The notes: generated by a model not told the origin, from the letters alone. DNA of 11,256 nt from Solirubrobacteraceae bacterium (GCA_024710825.1 JANJUA010000097.1:1-11256), one strand, 5' to 3'; positions 1 to 6,023 are shown, numbered from the stretch's first letter. Numbers and translations are program-made.

Positions 1-1000
1 GCGCATCGCCGCCGTCGGCGCCCGCGCCTCCGCCGCCCGCGGCGCCGATCGCTCCGGCGCGGTACACGGCGTCGCCGCCGTCACCGAAGAAGCCCGTGCC
101 GCCCGGGTCCGTCTGCCCGCCTCCGCCGGCGCCGAACCCGCCGCCCCCGCCTCCGCCCGCGGTGCCGCTGCGCCCGCCGCTGGTGGCTCCGCCGACGCCG
201 GCGACGCTGCCCGCCACGGTGCTGTTGGCGACCGTCAGCGCACCGGTGCTGATCAGCACGGCGCCACCGCCTCCGCCCCCGCCGCCGAGGCCACCCGCCC
301 CGCCGTCGCCGCCCGCGTTGTCGAGCAGGGCGCTGTCGGCGATGGTGGCCGACCCGGTGCTGGCGATGACGCCGCCGCCGCCTCCGCCGCCGCCACGCGA
401 CGTCGACGATCCGCCGTCGCCGCCGCGGTTGCCGGAGACCAGGGTCCGGACCACCACGAGCGTGCCGGCGTTGGCGACGACGCTGCCGCCGCCGCCCGCC
501 CCTGCGCCGCTCGCGTTGTCGCCGCCGGCCCCCGCGGCATTGCCCACGATCTGGAGGCCGGCGAGGACGAGCATGCCCCGGTTCTCGACCACGTTGGCCC
601 CCGCGTCCGCGCCGCGCGAGACCCAGTCGTCCACCGCGGCCGCGTCCGGCGCCGTCGCGTCGGCGATCCGCAGCCCGGTGACGGCCACGGTGGCGCCCGC
701 GTCGATCGTCAGCAGCGTCGTCGCGCCGGTCAGGGTCGGCCCCGGCCTCGCGTCGCCGCGACCCTCGATCGTGACGTCCCGGGCGATCGCGATCGGGGAG
801 CTCAGCGCGATCGTCGCATCCTGCACGTCCGCGGCGAAGGCCACGGTGTCGCCCACCCCCGCCGCCGCGAGCGCAGCCCGCAGGCTACCGGGGCCGCCGT
901 CGGCGGCGGACGTGACGACGAGGGTCGCGGCGGTCGCCGCTGACGCGGTGGCGAGGACCCCTGCCAGGGCCAGGACGAGGGCGCTGAGCGTACGTGCCAT
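1..1000 (-). CDS. Secreted Gly-rich beta-helix-type protein, N-terminal part (3' end outside window)
   Basis: An open frame runs from an ATG at 1000 leftward to the window edge without a stop (333 codons seen). Residues 1-24 form a typical signal peptide (MARTLSALVLALAG... with Ala-rich cleavage region), so the protein is exported. Residues 27-110 contain VTSAADGGPGSLRAAL, an invariant-looking opening of secreted proteins with a right-handed parallel beta-helix, followed by short alternating hydrophobic strands. Residues 139-286 are four units of exactly 37 residues, each a beta-strand stretch (for example ANAGTLVVV, STGALTVANS) followed by a long Gly/Asp-rich loop. After residue 287 only Gly-rich sequence is seen. 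It lies 66 bases downstream of the sirtuin gene with a weak GGAA before the ATG. The function is unknown; adhesin or cell-surface structural protein is a guess. The export and repeat calls are firm; the fold is inferred. Confidence 0.8.
   Translation of the reverse strand, partial: MARTLSALVLALAGVLATASAATAATLVVTSAADGGPGSLRAALAAAGVGDTVAFAADVQDATIALSSPIAIARDVTIEGRGDARPGPTLTGATTLLTIDAGATVAVTGLRIADATAPDAAAVDDWVSRGADAGANVVENRGMLVLAGLQIVGNAAGAGGDNASGAGAGGGGSVVANAGTLVVVRTLVSGNRGGDGGSSTSRGGGGGGGGVIASTGSATIADSALLDNAGGDGGAGGLGGGGGGGGAVLISTGALTVANSTVAGSVAGVGGATSGGRSGTAGGGGGGGFGAGGGGQTDPGGTGFFGDGGDAVYRAGAIGAAGGGGAGADGGDA
143..586 (-). repeat. Four in-frame 111-bp (37-residue) coding repeats
   Basis: Within the Gly-rich protein, units start at residues 139, 176, 213 and 250, an exact spacing of 37 residues (DNA 476-586, 365-475, 254-364 and 143-253). 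Each begins with a strand segment of about 16 residues with the pattern x-N/S-x-G-x-L/A-x-V, ends in N or S, and continues into a Gly/Asp-rich loop of about 21 residues. The units are conserved in length and pattern but diverged in sequence, which fits stacked beta-helix coils rather than a recent DNA duplication. Confidence 0.75.
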
Positions 1001-1046
1001 GGGCGGTTCCGTGCCGTCGGGTGACCCATCAGCGTCTCACATCCGC

Positions 1047-1061
1047 GCCGCCGACGGCGGC
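1047..1061. other. GC-rich hairpin between sirtuin and Gly-rich gene
   Basis: GCCGCC and GGCGGC form a perfect 6-bp stem with a 3-base loop, directly after the sirtuin stop codon (1067-1069 on the minus strand). There is no T-run after it on the minus strand, so it may be a weak or factor-dependent terminator, or simply GC-rich sequence. It is the only structure I see in the 66-base gap. Confidence 0.3.
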
Positions 1062-1066
1062 CATGG

Positions 1067-1819
1067 CTACAGCGCGGCGACCAGCGCCTCGAGCTCGTCC
1101 ACCACGTCGCCGGTGAGCTTCACCGCGGCGACGTCGTCGAACGGGGTCGGCCCCTGCGTCACGATCGCGACCGTGCCGCCCGCGTCCGCGGTGCGCTCCG
1201 CCAGACCGGCGACCGGCCACACCTCCAGCGACGTCCCGACGCAGAGCAGCACGTCGGCTCCGGCGGCCAGCGCGCCGGCCTCCTCCATCGCCCCGAACGG
1301 CAGGCTCTCCCCGAACAGGACGACGTCGGGCTTCAGCGGCGCGCCGCAGTCGCAGCACGGCACGCGGTCGCGCTCGAGGCGGGATCGGACCTCCGCGAGC
1401 GGGTAGCGGCCGCCGCAGGTCAGGCAGGACGACGTGTCGATCGTCCCGTGGACCTCGATCAGCCGGCGCGTGCCCGCCACGCGGTGCAGGCGGTCGATGT
1501 TCTGCGTGACGACCGCGTCGAGCCGGCCGCGCGCCTCGAGCACGGCCAGCGCGAGGTGCGCGCCGTTGGGCCGCTTGCCGTCGAGGATCTCGAAGCGCGC
1601 GCCGTAGAAGGACCAGAACCGCTCCGGGTCGCGGCGCCAGGCGTCGATGTGGGCCACCTCCATCGGGTCGACGTCCGCCCACACGCCCGTCTGCGGCGAG
1701 CGGAAGTCCGGGATCCCGGACGGCACCGAGATCCCCGCGCCGGTCAGCGCCACGACCGAGCCGGCCTCGCGAACGAATGCGGCGAGGGCGGGCACGCCGC
1801 CATCCGAACCGGACGTCAC
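1067..1819 (-). CDS. cobB: Sirtuin, NAD-dependent protein-lysine deacylase (CobB/SIRT5-like)
   Basis: This 250-residue protein has all sirtuin landmarks. It has the NAD-binding GAGIS (27-31) and GIPDFR (35-40), TQNID (105-109), the catalytic His124 in EVHG, a zinc site of Cys132-x2-Cys135 and Cys155-x2-Cys158, and GTSLEVWPVAGL (195-206). Sirtuins remove acyl groups from lysines using NAD+, giving nicotinamide and O-acyl-ADP-ribose, in the cytoplasm. The segment WSFYGARFEI carries Tyr72-x-x-Arg75, the pair that in SIRT5 and E. coli CobB binds the carboxylate of succinyl- or malonyl-lysine, so acidic acyl groups are a likely substrate (inference). The GTG start at 1819 is supported by GGGGGAG eight bases upstream. 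It begins only 4 bases after the stop of the beta-oxidation fusion gene, so the two are almost certainly co-transcribed, which suggests control of acyl-CoA enzymes by deacylation. Confidence 0.95.
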   Translation of the reverse strand: MTSGSDGGVPALAAFVREAGSVVALTGAGISVPSGIPDFRSPQTGVWADVDPMEVAHIDAWRRDPERFWSFYGARFEILDGKRPNGAHLALAVLEARGRLDAVVTQNIDRLHRVAGTRRLIEVHGTIDTSSCLTCGGRYPLAEVRSRLERDRVPCCDCGAPLKPDVVLFGESLPFGAMEEAGALAAGADVLLCVGTSLEVWPVAGLAERTADAGGTVAIVTQGPTPFDDVAAVKLTGDVVDELEALVAAL

Positions 1820-1823
1820 CCCG

Positions 1824-3812
1824 CTATCTCCCCCGCCAGCGCGGCCGCCGCCTGCCCAGGAACGCGTCGATGCCCTCCTCGGCGTCGTCGCTGGCGAACA
1901 CCTCCGCGAACGCCGCCTGCTCGGCCGCGAGCCCCTCGTCGAGGTCCGCCGCGGCGGACACGCGCTTGATCCGCGCCACCGCCAGCGGCGCCTGGCCCGC
2001 GAGCCGGCGCGCCCAGGCCAGGGCGGCGTCGAGCAGCTCGTGGTCGTCGACGACCTGCGCGGCGAGCCCGAACTCGAACGCCTCCTCGCCCGTGATCGCG
2101 TCCCCCGTCAGGTTCATCTCCAGCGCCTTGGAGGCGCCGACGAGCCGCGCCAGCCTCTGGGTGCCGCCGAAGCCCGGGATGAGCCCCAGGCCGATCTCCG
2201 GCTGCGCGAACAGCGCGCTCGAGGCGGCGATCCGCACGTCGCACGCCATCGCCAGCTCGCAGCCGCCGCCGTAGGCGATCCCGTTCACCGCCGCGATCGT
2301 CATCACGTCGCCGTCGGCCATGTCTCCCAGCAGCGCGTTCGCGCTCTCCAGGAACGCGCTCGCACCGACTCCGTCGAGCGTCGTCAGCTCCTTGAGGTCG
2401 GCGCCGGCCGAGAACAGCAGGGGGTTGCCCGAGGCGATGACGAGCGAGCGCACGCCCGAGCCGGCGACGTGGTCCCACACGCGGCGCAGCGCCTCGATCG
2501 TCGCGGGCGAGATCGCGTTCGCCGGAGGGTCGCGCAGCCACGCGATCGCGAGGTCGCCGCGCGTCTCGAGCGTCACGGGGCCGTCGGCGAAGCCCTTGTC
2601 GGGACGGGGCCAGGGGAAGAAGCCCTGCCCGCTCTTCTGTCCGAGGCGGCCCTGCGCCACGAGCCGTCGCAGGATGCCGGGCGGCGCGAAGCGCTCGCCG
2701 TGGCGCTCGGCCGCCTGCTCGAGGTCGGCCAGCATCACGTCGAGGCCCTCGACGTCCGCGCGCAGCAGCGGCGGCAGGATGCCGCGCCGCGGGTCGAGGC
2801 CCGCGCCCGCCATGAGGCCGAGGTCGATCGCCCGGCTCTGCGCGACGCCCTCCTCGAGCACGAGGCACGCCTCGACGAGCAGCTTCAGCGTGAACAGCTC
2901 GGCCAGCTCGTCCGCGTCCGCCTCCGCGACGCCGGGCAGCCGCGGGGCGCCGTCGGCGTAGAAGCCCCCGCCGGTCTTCGCCCCCAGCCTGCCCTCGCCG
3001 ACCAGCCGCCGCAGACCCTCGTGGACGTGGAAGCGCTCCGGCCCGTAGGCGGCGAGCAGATGCTCGCCGACTCCGAGCACGGTGTCGAGCCCGAGCCGAT
3101 CCATGAGGGCGAACGGGCCGATCGGCGCGACGTGCCTCTCCTCCAGGCCGGCGTCGACGCTCGCGATCGACAGCCCGCCGTCCTCCTGCGCGCGGACGGC
3201 CTCCGACAGCGCCGCGACGAGGATGCGGTTGACGACGAAGCCCGGGGCGTCGGCGGACACGATCGGCTGCTTGCGGATCGCCTGGGCGAAGTTGATCGCG
3301 GCGGTGACGGTCTCCGGCGACGTCCGATCGCCCTCGACGACCTCCAGGAGCGCCATGACGCTGGCGGGATGGAAGAAGTGCAGGCCGCACACGCGGTCGG
3401 GGCGGCTCGTGGCGTCGGCGATCTCGGACACCGACAGCGCCGACGTGTTCGAGGCGAGGATGGCGCGGCCGGGCGTGACGACGTCGAGCTCGGCGAACAC
3501 CGCCTGCTTGACCTCGATCCGCTCCGGGACGGCCTCCACGACCAGATCGACGTCGCCGAAGCCGTCGTAGGTCGTGGCGCCCGCGATGCGCCCGACGAGC
3601 TCGTCCGTCGCGGCGTCGACCTCCTCCCGCGTCATCCCCGTCCGCTTGCCGAGCCGGCGGGCGGTCACCTCGCGCGCCCGCTCGAGGCCGGCGTCCACGC
3701 GCCGCCGGTCGACGTCCTTGAGCACGACGGGGATCCCTGCGGCGGCGATGGCCTGGGCGATCTCCCCGCCCATCGTGCCGGCGCCGACGACGGCGGCCTT
3801 GAAGACGAACAT
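1824..3812 (-). CDS. Bifunctional 3-hydroxyacyl-CoA dehydrogenase / enoyl-CoA hydratase (HADH-ECH fusion)
   Basis: This 662-residue enzyme catalyses steps 2 and 3 of beta-oxidation: hydration of enoyl-CoA and NAD-dependent oxidation of 3-hydroxyacyl-CoA. Residues 1-186 are the Rossmann domain (GAGTMGG at 10-16) with catalytic Ser124, His145, Glu157 and Asn195 in the spacing of human HADH. Two dehydrogenase C-terminal domains follow (about 187-285 and 300-400, ending in GGGFY and GQGFF). Residues 412-615 are a crotonase domain with both hydratase glutamates, Glu519 (GGGCELA) and Glu539 (QPEIGLG), 20 residues apart as in rat hydratase. The order is dehydrogenase first, opposite to E. coli FadB and like archaeal fusions. 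The motif after His145 reads FFHP where most relatives have FFNP. The ATG at 3812 was chosen because GAGTMGG then sits at residue 10; the frame stays open upstream to 4352 but that stretch is antisense-like shadow of the PadR gene. No clear Shine-Dalgarno is seen; it starts 17 bases after padR. Confidence 0.95.
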   Translation of the reverse strand: MFVFKAAVVGAGTMGGEIAQAIAAAGIPVVLKDVDRRRVDAGLERAREVTARRLGKRTGMTREEVDAATDELVGRIAGATTYDGFGDVDLVVEAVPERIEVKQAVFAELDVVTPGRAILASNTSALSVSEIADATSRPDRVCGLHFFHPASVMALLEVVEGDRTSPETVTAAINFAQAIRKQPIVSADAPGFVVNRILVAALSEAVRAQEDGGLSIASVDAGLEERHVAPIGPFALMDRLGLDTVLGVGEHLLAAYGPERFHVHEGLRRLVGEGRLGAKTGGGFYADGAPRLPGVAEADADELAELFTLKLLVEACLVLEEGVAQSRAIDLGLMAGAGLDPRRGILPPLLRADVEGLDVMLADLEQAAERHGERFAPPGILRRLVAQGRLGQKSGQGFFPWPRPDKGFADGPVTLETRGDLAIAWLRDPPANAISPATIEALRRVWDHVAGSGVRSLVIASGNPLLFSAGADLKELTTLDGVGASAFLESANALLGDMADGDVMTIAAVNGIAYGGGCELAMACDVRIAASSALFAQPEIGLGLIPGFGGTQRLARLVGASKALEMNLTGDAITGEEAFEFGLAAQVVDDHELLDAALAWARRLAGQAPLAVARIKRVSAAADLDEGLAAEQAAFAEVFASDDAEEGIDAFLGRRRPRWRGR
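1828..1834 (-). promoter_or_regulatory. Ribosome binding site of the sirtuin gene
   Basis: GGGGGAG on the minus strand lies eight bases before the GTG at 1819 and overlaps the last codons of the upstream fusion gene. It decides the sirtuin start and fits translational coupling. Confidence 0.6.
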
Positions 3813-3829
3813 GGGCCGCAGGCTATTCG

Positions 3830-4285
3830 TCAGAGGTCGAGCTCGGCCCGGACCGCGGCGATCGCCTCCGCCGCCGCGTCGAGCCGAGGACCGACCTCGC
3901 CGGCGAGCCGGTCGCGCTCCTCCGCGCCCGCCTCCGTCAGCCGGTAGAACCGGCGCGAGCGGCGCTCCGGGTGCTCCCACTCCCCCGCGATCAGCCCGTC
4001 GGCCTCCAGCGTGCGCAGGAGTGGGTACATCGTGTTCGGGTTGACCGCCACGAGACCGCCGCTCAGCGCGCCGATGTGCTCCATGAGCTGGTTGCCGTAG
4101 CGGCGCTCGATCCCGCACAGGTGCAGCACGAGCAGCCGCAGGAGGCCGGCGCGGCGCAGTCCCGCCACGAGCGGGTCCGAGGAGCCCACGCCGCCGGCGG
4201 CCCGCCGGGCGTCGGCCAGCGGCGCCGCCTCGGCGACGGCCTGCTCGGTCGGGGTCGGGGTGCGCCGTGGGGACAGGGTCCCCAC
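3830..4285 (-). CDS. PadR-family winged-helix transcriptional regulator
   Basis: This 151-residue protein has a PadR winged helix at about 43-125: YGNQLMEHI (63-71), the recognition-helix region NPNTMYPLLRTLEADGLI (82-99) and a wing with basic residues (EHPERRSRRFYRLTEAG). A single C-terminal helix (122-149) matches the short PadR-s2 type, which dimerises through that helix. PadR proteins usually repress neighbouring genes, and their own, until a small ligand (often a phenolic or hydrophobic compound) binds. The first 40 residues are Pro/Ala-rich and not part of the fold. The GTG start at 4285 has no good ribosome site, and GTG codons at residues 33 or 40 are alternatives. It lies between two beta-oxidation genes and just downstream of a 47-base inverted repeat, so it probably controls the fusion enzyme and sirtuin genes that follow it. 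The ligand cannot be told from sequence. Confidence 0.9.
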   Translation of the reverse strand: MGTLSPRRTPTPTEQAVAEAAPLADARRAAGGVGSSDPLVAGLRRAGLLRLLVLHLCGIERRYGNQLMEHIGALSGGLVAVNPNTMYPLLRTLEADGLIAGEWEHPERRSRRFYRLTEAGAEERDRLAGEVGPRLDAAAEAIAAVRAELDL

Positions 4286-4328
4286 GGTACCCGCGGCGGC
4301 GCGCGCGAGCCCGCCGCACGCACCACGG

Positions 4329-4375
4329 GTCGCTGTCGAGTTGACGTCGCATGGCGACGCTGAGTCGACAGCGAC
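4329..4375. promoter_or_regulatory. 47-base two-tier inverted repeat, candidate PadR operator
   Basis: GTCGCTGTCGA (4329-4339) and TCGACAGCGAC (4365-4375) are a perfect 11-bp inverted repeat. Inside it CGTCGC (4345-4350) and GCGACG (4354-4359) form a second stem around the same centre (4352). It lies in the 124-base gap between the acyl-CoA dehydrogenase stop (4410) and the padR start (4285). There is no T-run on either side, so an operator is more likely than an intrinsic terminator, although as RNA it would also fold strongly. The outer arms read CTGTCGA/TCGACAG. The rest of the gap shows only GC-rich sequence. Confidence 0.5.
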
Positions 4376-4409
4376 GGGCCCGCCCCGAGCGGAGGCGAGC
4401 CCCGTGGGC

Positions 4410-5582
4410 TTACGCGGTCGCGGCGGCGGGCGCCTCCACCCGGCGCGGCAGCAGCGTCTCGCGGGCGATCACGAGCCGCTGGATCTGCGACGTGCCCTCG
4501 TAGAGCTGCATGATCTTCGCGTCGCGCATCAGCTTCTCGACCGGGTAGTCCTTGATGAAGCCGTAGCCGCCGTAGACCTGCACGGCGTCCGTCGTGACCT
4601 CCATCGCGGTGTCCGCCGCGAAGCGCTTGGCGTGCGAGGACTCGATCGTGTTGCGCTTGCCCTGGTCGAGCAGCACCGCCGAGTTCCAGGCGGCCAGGCG
4701 CGACAGGTGCACCTTCGTCGCCATGTCGGCGATCATGAACTGGATCGCCTGGTGCATCGCGATCGGCACCCCGAACTGCACGCGCTCCTTGGAGTACTCG
4801 GTGGCGAACTCGAAGGCGGCGCGCGCGATGCCGGTCGCCATCGCCGCCACGCCGGGACGGGTGCGATCGAGGGTCATCATCGCGAGCTTGAAGCCCTTGT
4901 TCTCCTCGCCGAGGAGGTAGCGCGCGTCCACCTCGGTGTCGTTGAAGGTGATGGTCGCGGTGTTCGACGCCCGCTGGCCCATCTTGTCCTCCTTCTTGTC
5001 GACCGTGACGGTGTCGTCACGGCGGACCAGGAAGGCGGAGATGCCGCGGTGGCCGGCATCCGGGTCGGTCTTGGCGTAGACCGTGTACCAGTCGGCGTAG
5101 GTGCCGTTGGTGATGAAGCACTTCGAGCCGTTGATGACGTACTTGTCGCCGTTCTTCACCGCGCGGGTGCGCATGCCGGAGACGTCGGAGCCGGCGTCGG
5201 GCTCGGTGAGGCAGAACGAGGCGAGCGTCTTGCGCTCGGTGAGCGACGTGAAGTACTCCTTCTGGACCTCGTGCGAGCCGCCGAGGGCGACCGGCGCGGC
5301 GGCGAGGCCGTTGGCGCCGATGGACGTGGCGATCCCGGAGCAGCCCCAGGAGAGCTCCTCCTCGACCAGCGTGCCGTCCATGAACGACAGGCCGGGGCCG
5401 CCGAACTCCTCGGGCGCGTGGGTGTTCATCAGACCCACCTCCCACGCCTTGTCGATGACGTCCTGAGGCCAGGTTCCGTCCTTGTCGTACTCCCAGGCGA
5501 CCGGCCGGATCTCCTTCTCGGCGAAGTCGTGGGCCATCTCTCGCAGGTTCTTCTGCTCGTCGGTCAGGGTGAAGTCGATCAT
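4410..5582 (-). CDS. Acyl-CoA dehydrogenase, MCAD-like
   Basis: This 390-residue FAD enzyme oxidises acyl-CoA to trans-2-enoyl-CoA, the first step of beta-oxidation, passing electrons to electron-transfer flavoprotein. The N-terminal helical domain (1-120) is followed by FCLTEPDAGSDVSG (123-136), a family signature, the beta domain, and the C-terminal helical domain with DRTRPGVAA (239-247), YPVEKLMRDAKI (346-357) and YEGTSQIQRLVIAR (361-374). Glu362 in YEGTSQIQ is the catalytic base in the position used by medium- and short-chain enzymes. The C-terminal half closely follows human MCAD as I recall it, so medium-chain substrates are likely, though chain length is an inference. The ATG at 5582 has AAGGAG five bases upstream; a TTG at 5615 would add eleven residues absent from the family and run through the operator palindrome. 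It is the first gene of the minus-strand oxidation block. Confidence 0.96.
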   Translation of the reverse strand: MIDFTLTDEQKNLREMAHDFAEKEIRPVAWEYDKDGTWPQDVIDKAWEVGLMNTHAPEEFGGPGLSFMDGTLVEEELSWGCSGIATSIGANGLAAAPVALGGSHEVQKEYFTSLTERKTLASFCLTEPDAGSDVSGMRTRAVKNGDKYVINGSKCFITNGTYADWYTVYAKTDPDAGHRGISAFLVRRDDTVTVDKKEDKMGQRASNTATITFNDTEVDARYLLGEENKGFKLAMMTLDRTRPGVAAMATGIARAAFEFATEYSKERVQFGVPIAMHQAIQFMIADMATKVHLSRLAAWNSAVLLDQGKRNTIESSHAKRFAADTAMEVTTDAVQVYGGYGFIKDYPVEKLMRDAKIMQLYEGTSQIQRLVIARETLLPRRVEAPAAATA

Positions 5583-5587
5583 GGTGG

Positions 5588-5593
5588 CTCCTT
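5588..5593 (-). promoter_or_regulatory. Ribosome binding site of the acyl-CoA dehydrogenase gene
   Basis: AAGGAG on the minus strand lies five bases before the ATG at 5582. It is the best Shine-Dalgarno site in the window and fixes this start over the upstream TTG at 5615. Confidence 0.8.
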
Positions 5594-5599
5594 GTGCGA

Positions 5600-5615
5600 T
5601 TGACTCGTCAGTCAA
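5600..5615. promoter_or_regulatory. Palindrome TTGACT-N4-AGTCAA, candidate operator of the acyl-CoA dehydrogenase
   Basis: Perfect 6-bp arms flank a 4-base spacer, seven bases upstream of the AAGGAG of the dehydrogenase. On the minus strand a weak -10-like TACATA lies just before it (5626-5621), which would place the transcription start inside the palindrome, a usual site for a repressor. Size and symmetry fit a TetR- or GntR-type regulator; none is encoded in this window. On the plus strand TTGACT could also act as a -35 box, so the role is not certain. Confidence 0.45.
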
Positions 5616-5671
5616 CGACCTATGTACAGGGTACCCGAGGCAGCCTCATCTCAGCGCAGGCAGTCGCCACC

Positions 5672-5693
5672 GGACCGGTCCAACTGCTACAAA
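5672..5693 (+). promoter_or_regulatory. Candidate leaderless promoter with GGACCGGTCC palindrome
   Basis: TGCTACAAA (5685-5693 region, -10-like TACAAA at 5688-5693) ends six bases before the ATG at 5700, so transcription could begin at or next to the start codon. No Shine-Dalgarno precedes that ATG, which agrees with a leaderless mRNA. A perfect 10-bp palindrome GGACCGGTCC (5672-5681) lies in the spacer region upstream of the -10 box and could be an operator. No good -35 box is seen. Confidence 0.35.
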
Positions 5694-5699
5694 CGCGGC

Positions 5700-6023
5700 A
5701 TGGCGGATCCGCGCGTGTTCGAGATCGAAGACCTGGCCAACCGGCCCGGCACCTACTTCAACCCCCAGACCGAGGTGCTGATCGTCGTCGACGACTCCCC
5801 CGCGATGGACCAGGAGATCTTCGCCGACGACGACTTCGAGGCCACCGACTGGGTGCTTGTCTCCGACGAGGTCCCGGTCGACGAGCACGCCCGCGACGAG
5901 CTCATCGAGGCCTTCCAGGTCCGCCATCACCCCGGCTCGGCGCGCTCGCTGTCCGCGCTCGGCGGCGAGGAGGACGACACGACCGAGGTCGACGAGCTCG
6001 AGCCCGATCCCGAGGAGGACTAG
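5700..6023 (+). CDS. Very acidic 107-residue protein of unknown function
   Basis: I do not recognise a family. The protein has about 33 Asp/Glu against 5 Arg and no Lys. Residues 1-40 (FEIEDLANRPGTYFNPQTEV then LIVVDDSPAM) look like a small folded core with a hydrophobic strand. Residues 42-66 are acidic with WVLVSDEVP and a short helix (HARDELIEAFQV, 63-74), and the last 20 residues are almost all acidic and probably disordered. There is no signal peptide or membrane segment, so it should be cytoplasmic. The ATG at 5700 is preferred to one at 5622 because the intervening stretch is promoter-like and low in coding character. It is divergent from the acyl-CoA dehydrogenase (117 bases between starts) and its TAG stop overlaps the TerC stop by 4 bases. 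The clean codon bias and defined ends argue that it is a real gene. Confidence 0.75.
   Translation: MADPRVFEIEDLANRPGTYFNPQTEVLIVVDDSPAMDQEIFADDDFEATDWVLVSDEVPVDEHARDELIEAFQVRHHPGSARSLSALGGEEDDTTEVDELEPDPEED

Noticed and set aside
1..1000. PE_PGRS family assignment
   Set aside because: The Gly-rich composition is similar, but there is no PE domain; instead there is a signal peptide and a beta-helix-type N-terminus.
96..1406. Long Pro/Ala-rich open frame on the plus strand
   Set aside because: It is antisense to the Gly-rich protein and the sirtuin; GGC/GCC codons read backwards give Pro/Ala. No domain is recognisable.
1647..3947. Plus-strand open frame of 766 codons
   Set aside because: Opposite-strand shadow of the HADH-ECH gene, rich in Arg/Asp/His with no family motif, while the minus strand has full catalytic motifs.
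3813..4352. N-terminal extension of the HADH-ECH gene up to 4352
   Set aside because: The added 180 residues are Arg-rich shadow of padR in another frame; the Rossmann motif sits at residue 10 of the ATG at 3812.
5583..5615. TTG start at 5615 for the acyl-CoA dehydrogenase
   Set aside because: The ATG at 5582 has a strong AAGGAG and the normal family N-terminus; the extension would read through the operator palindrome.
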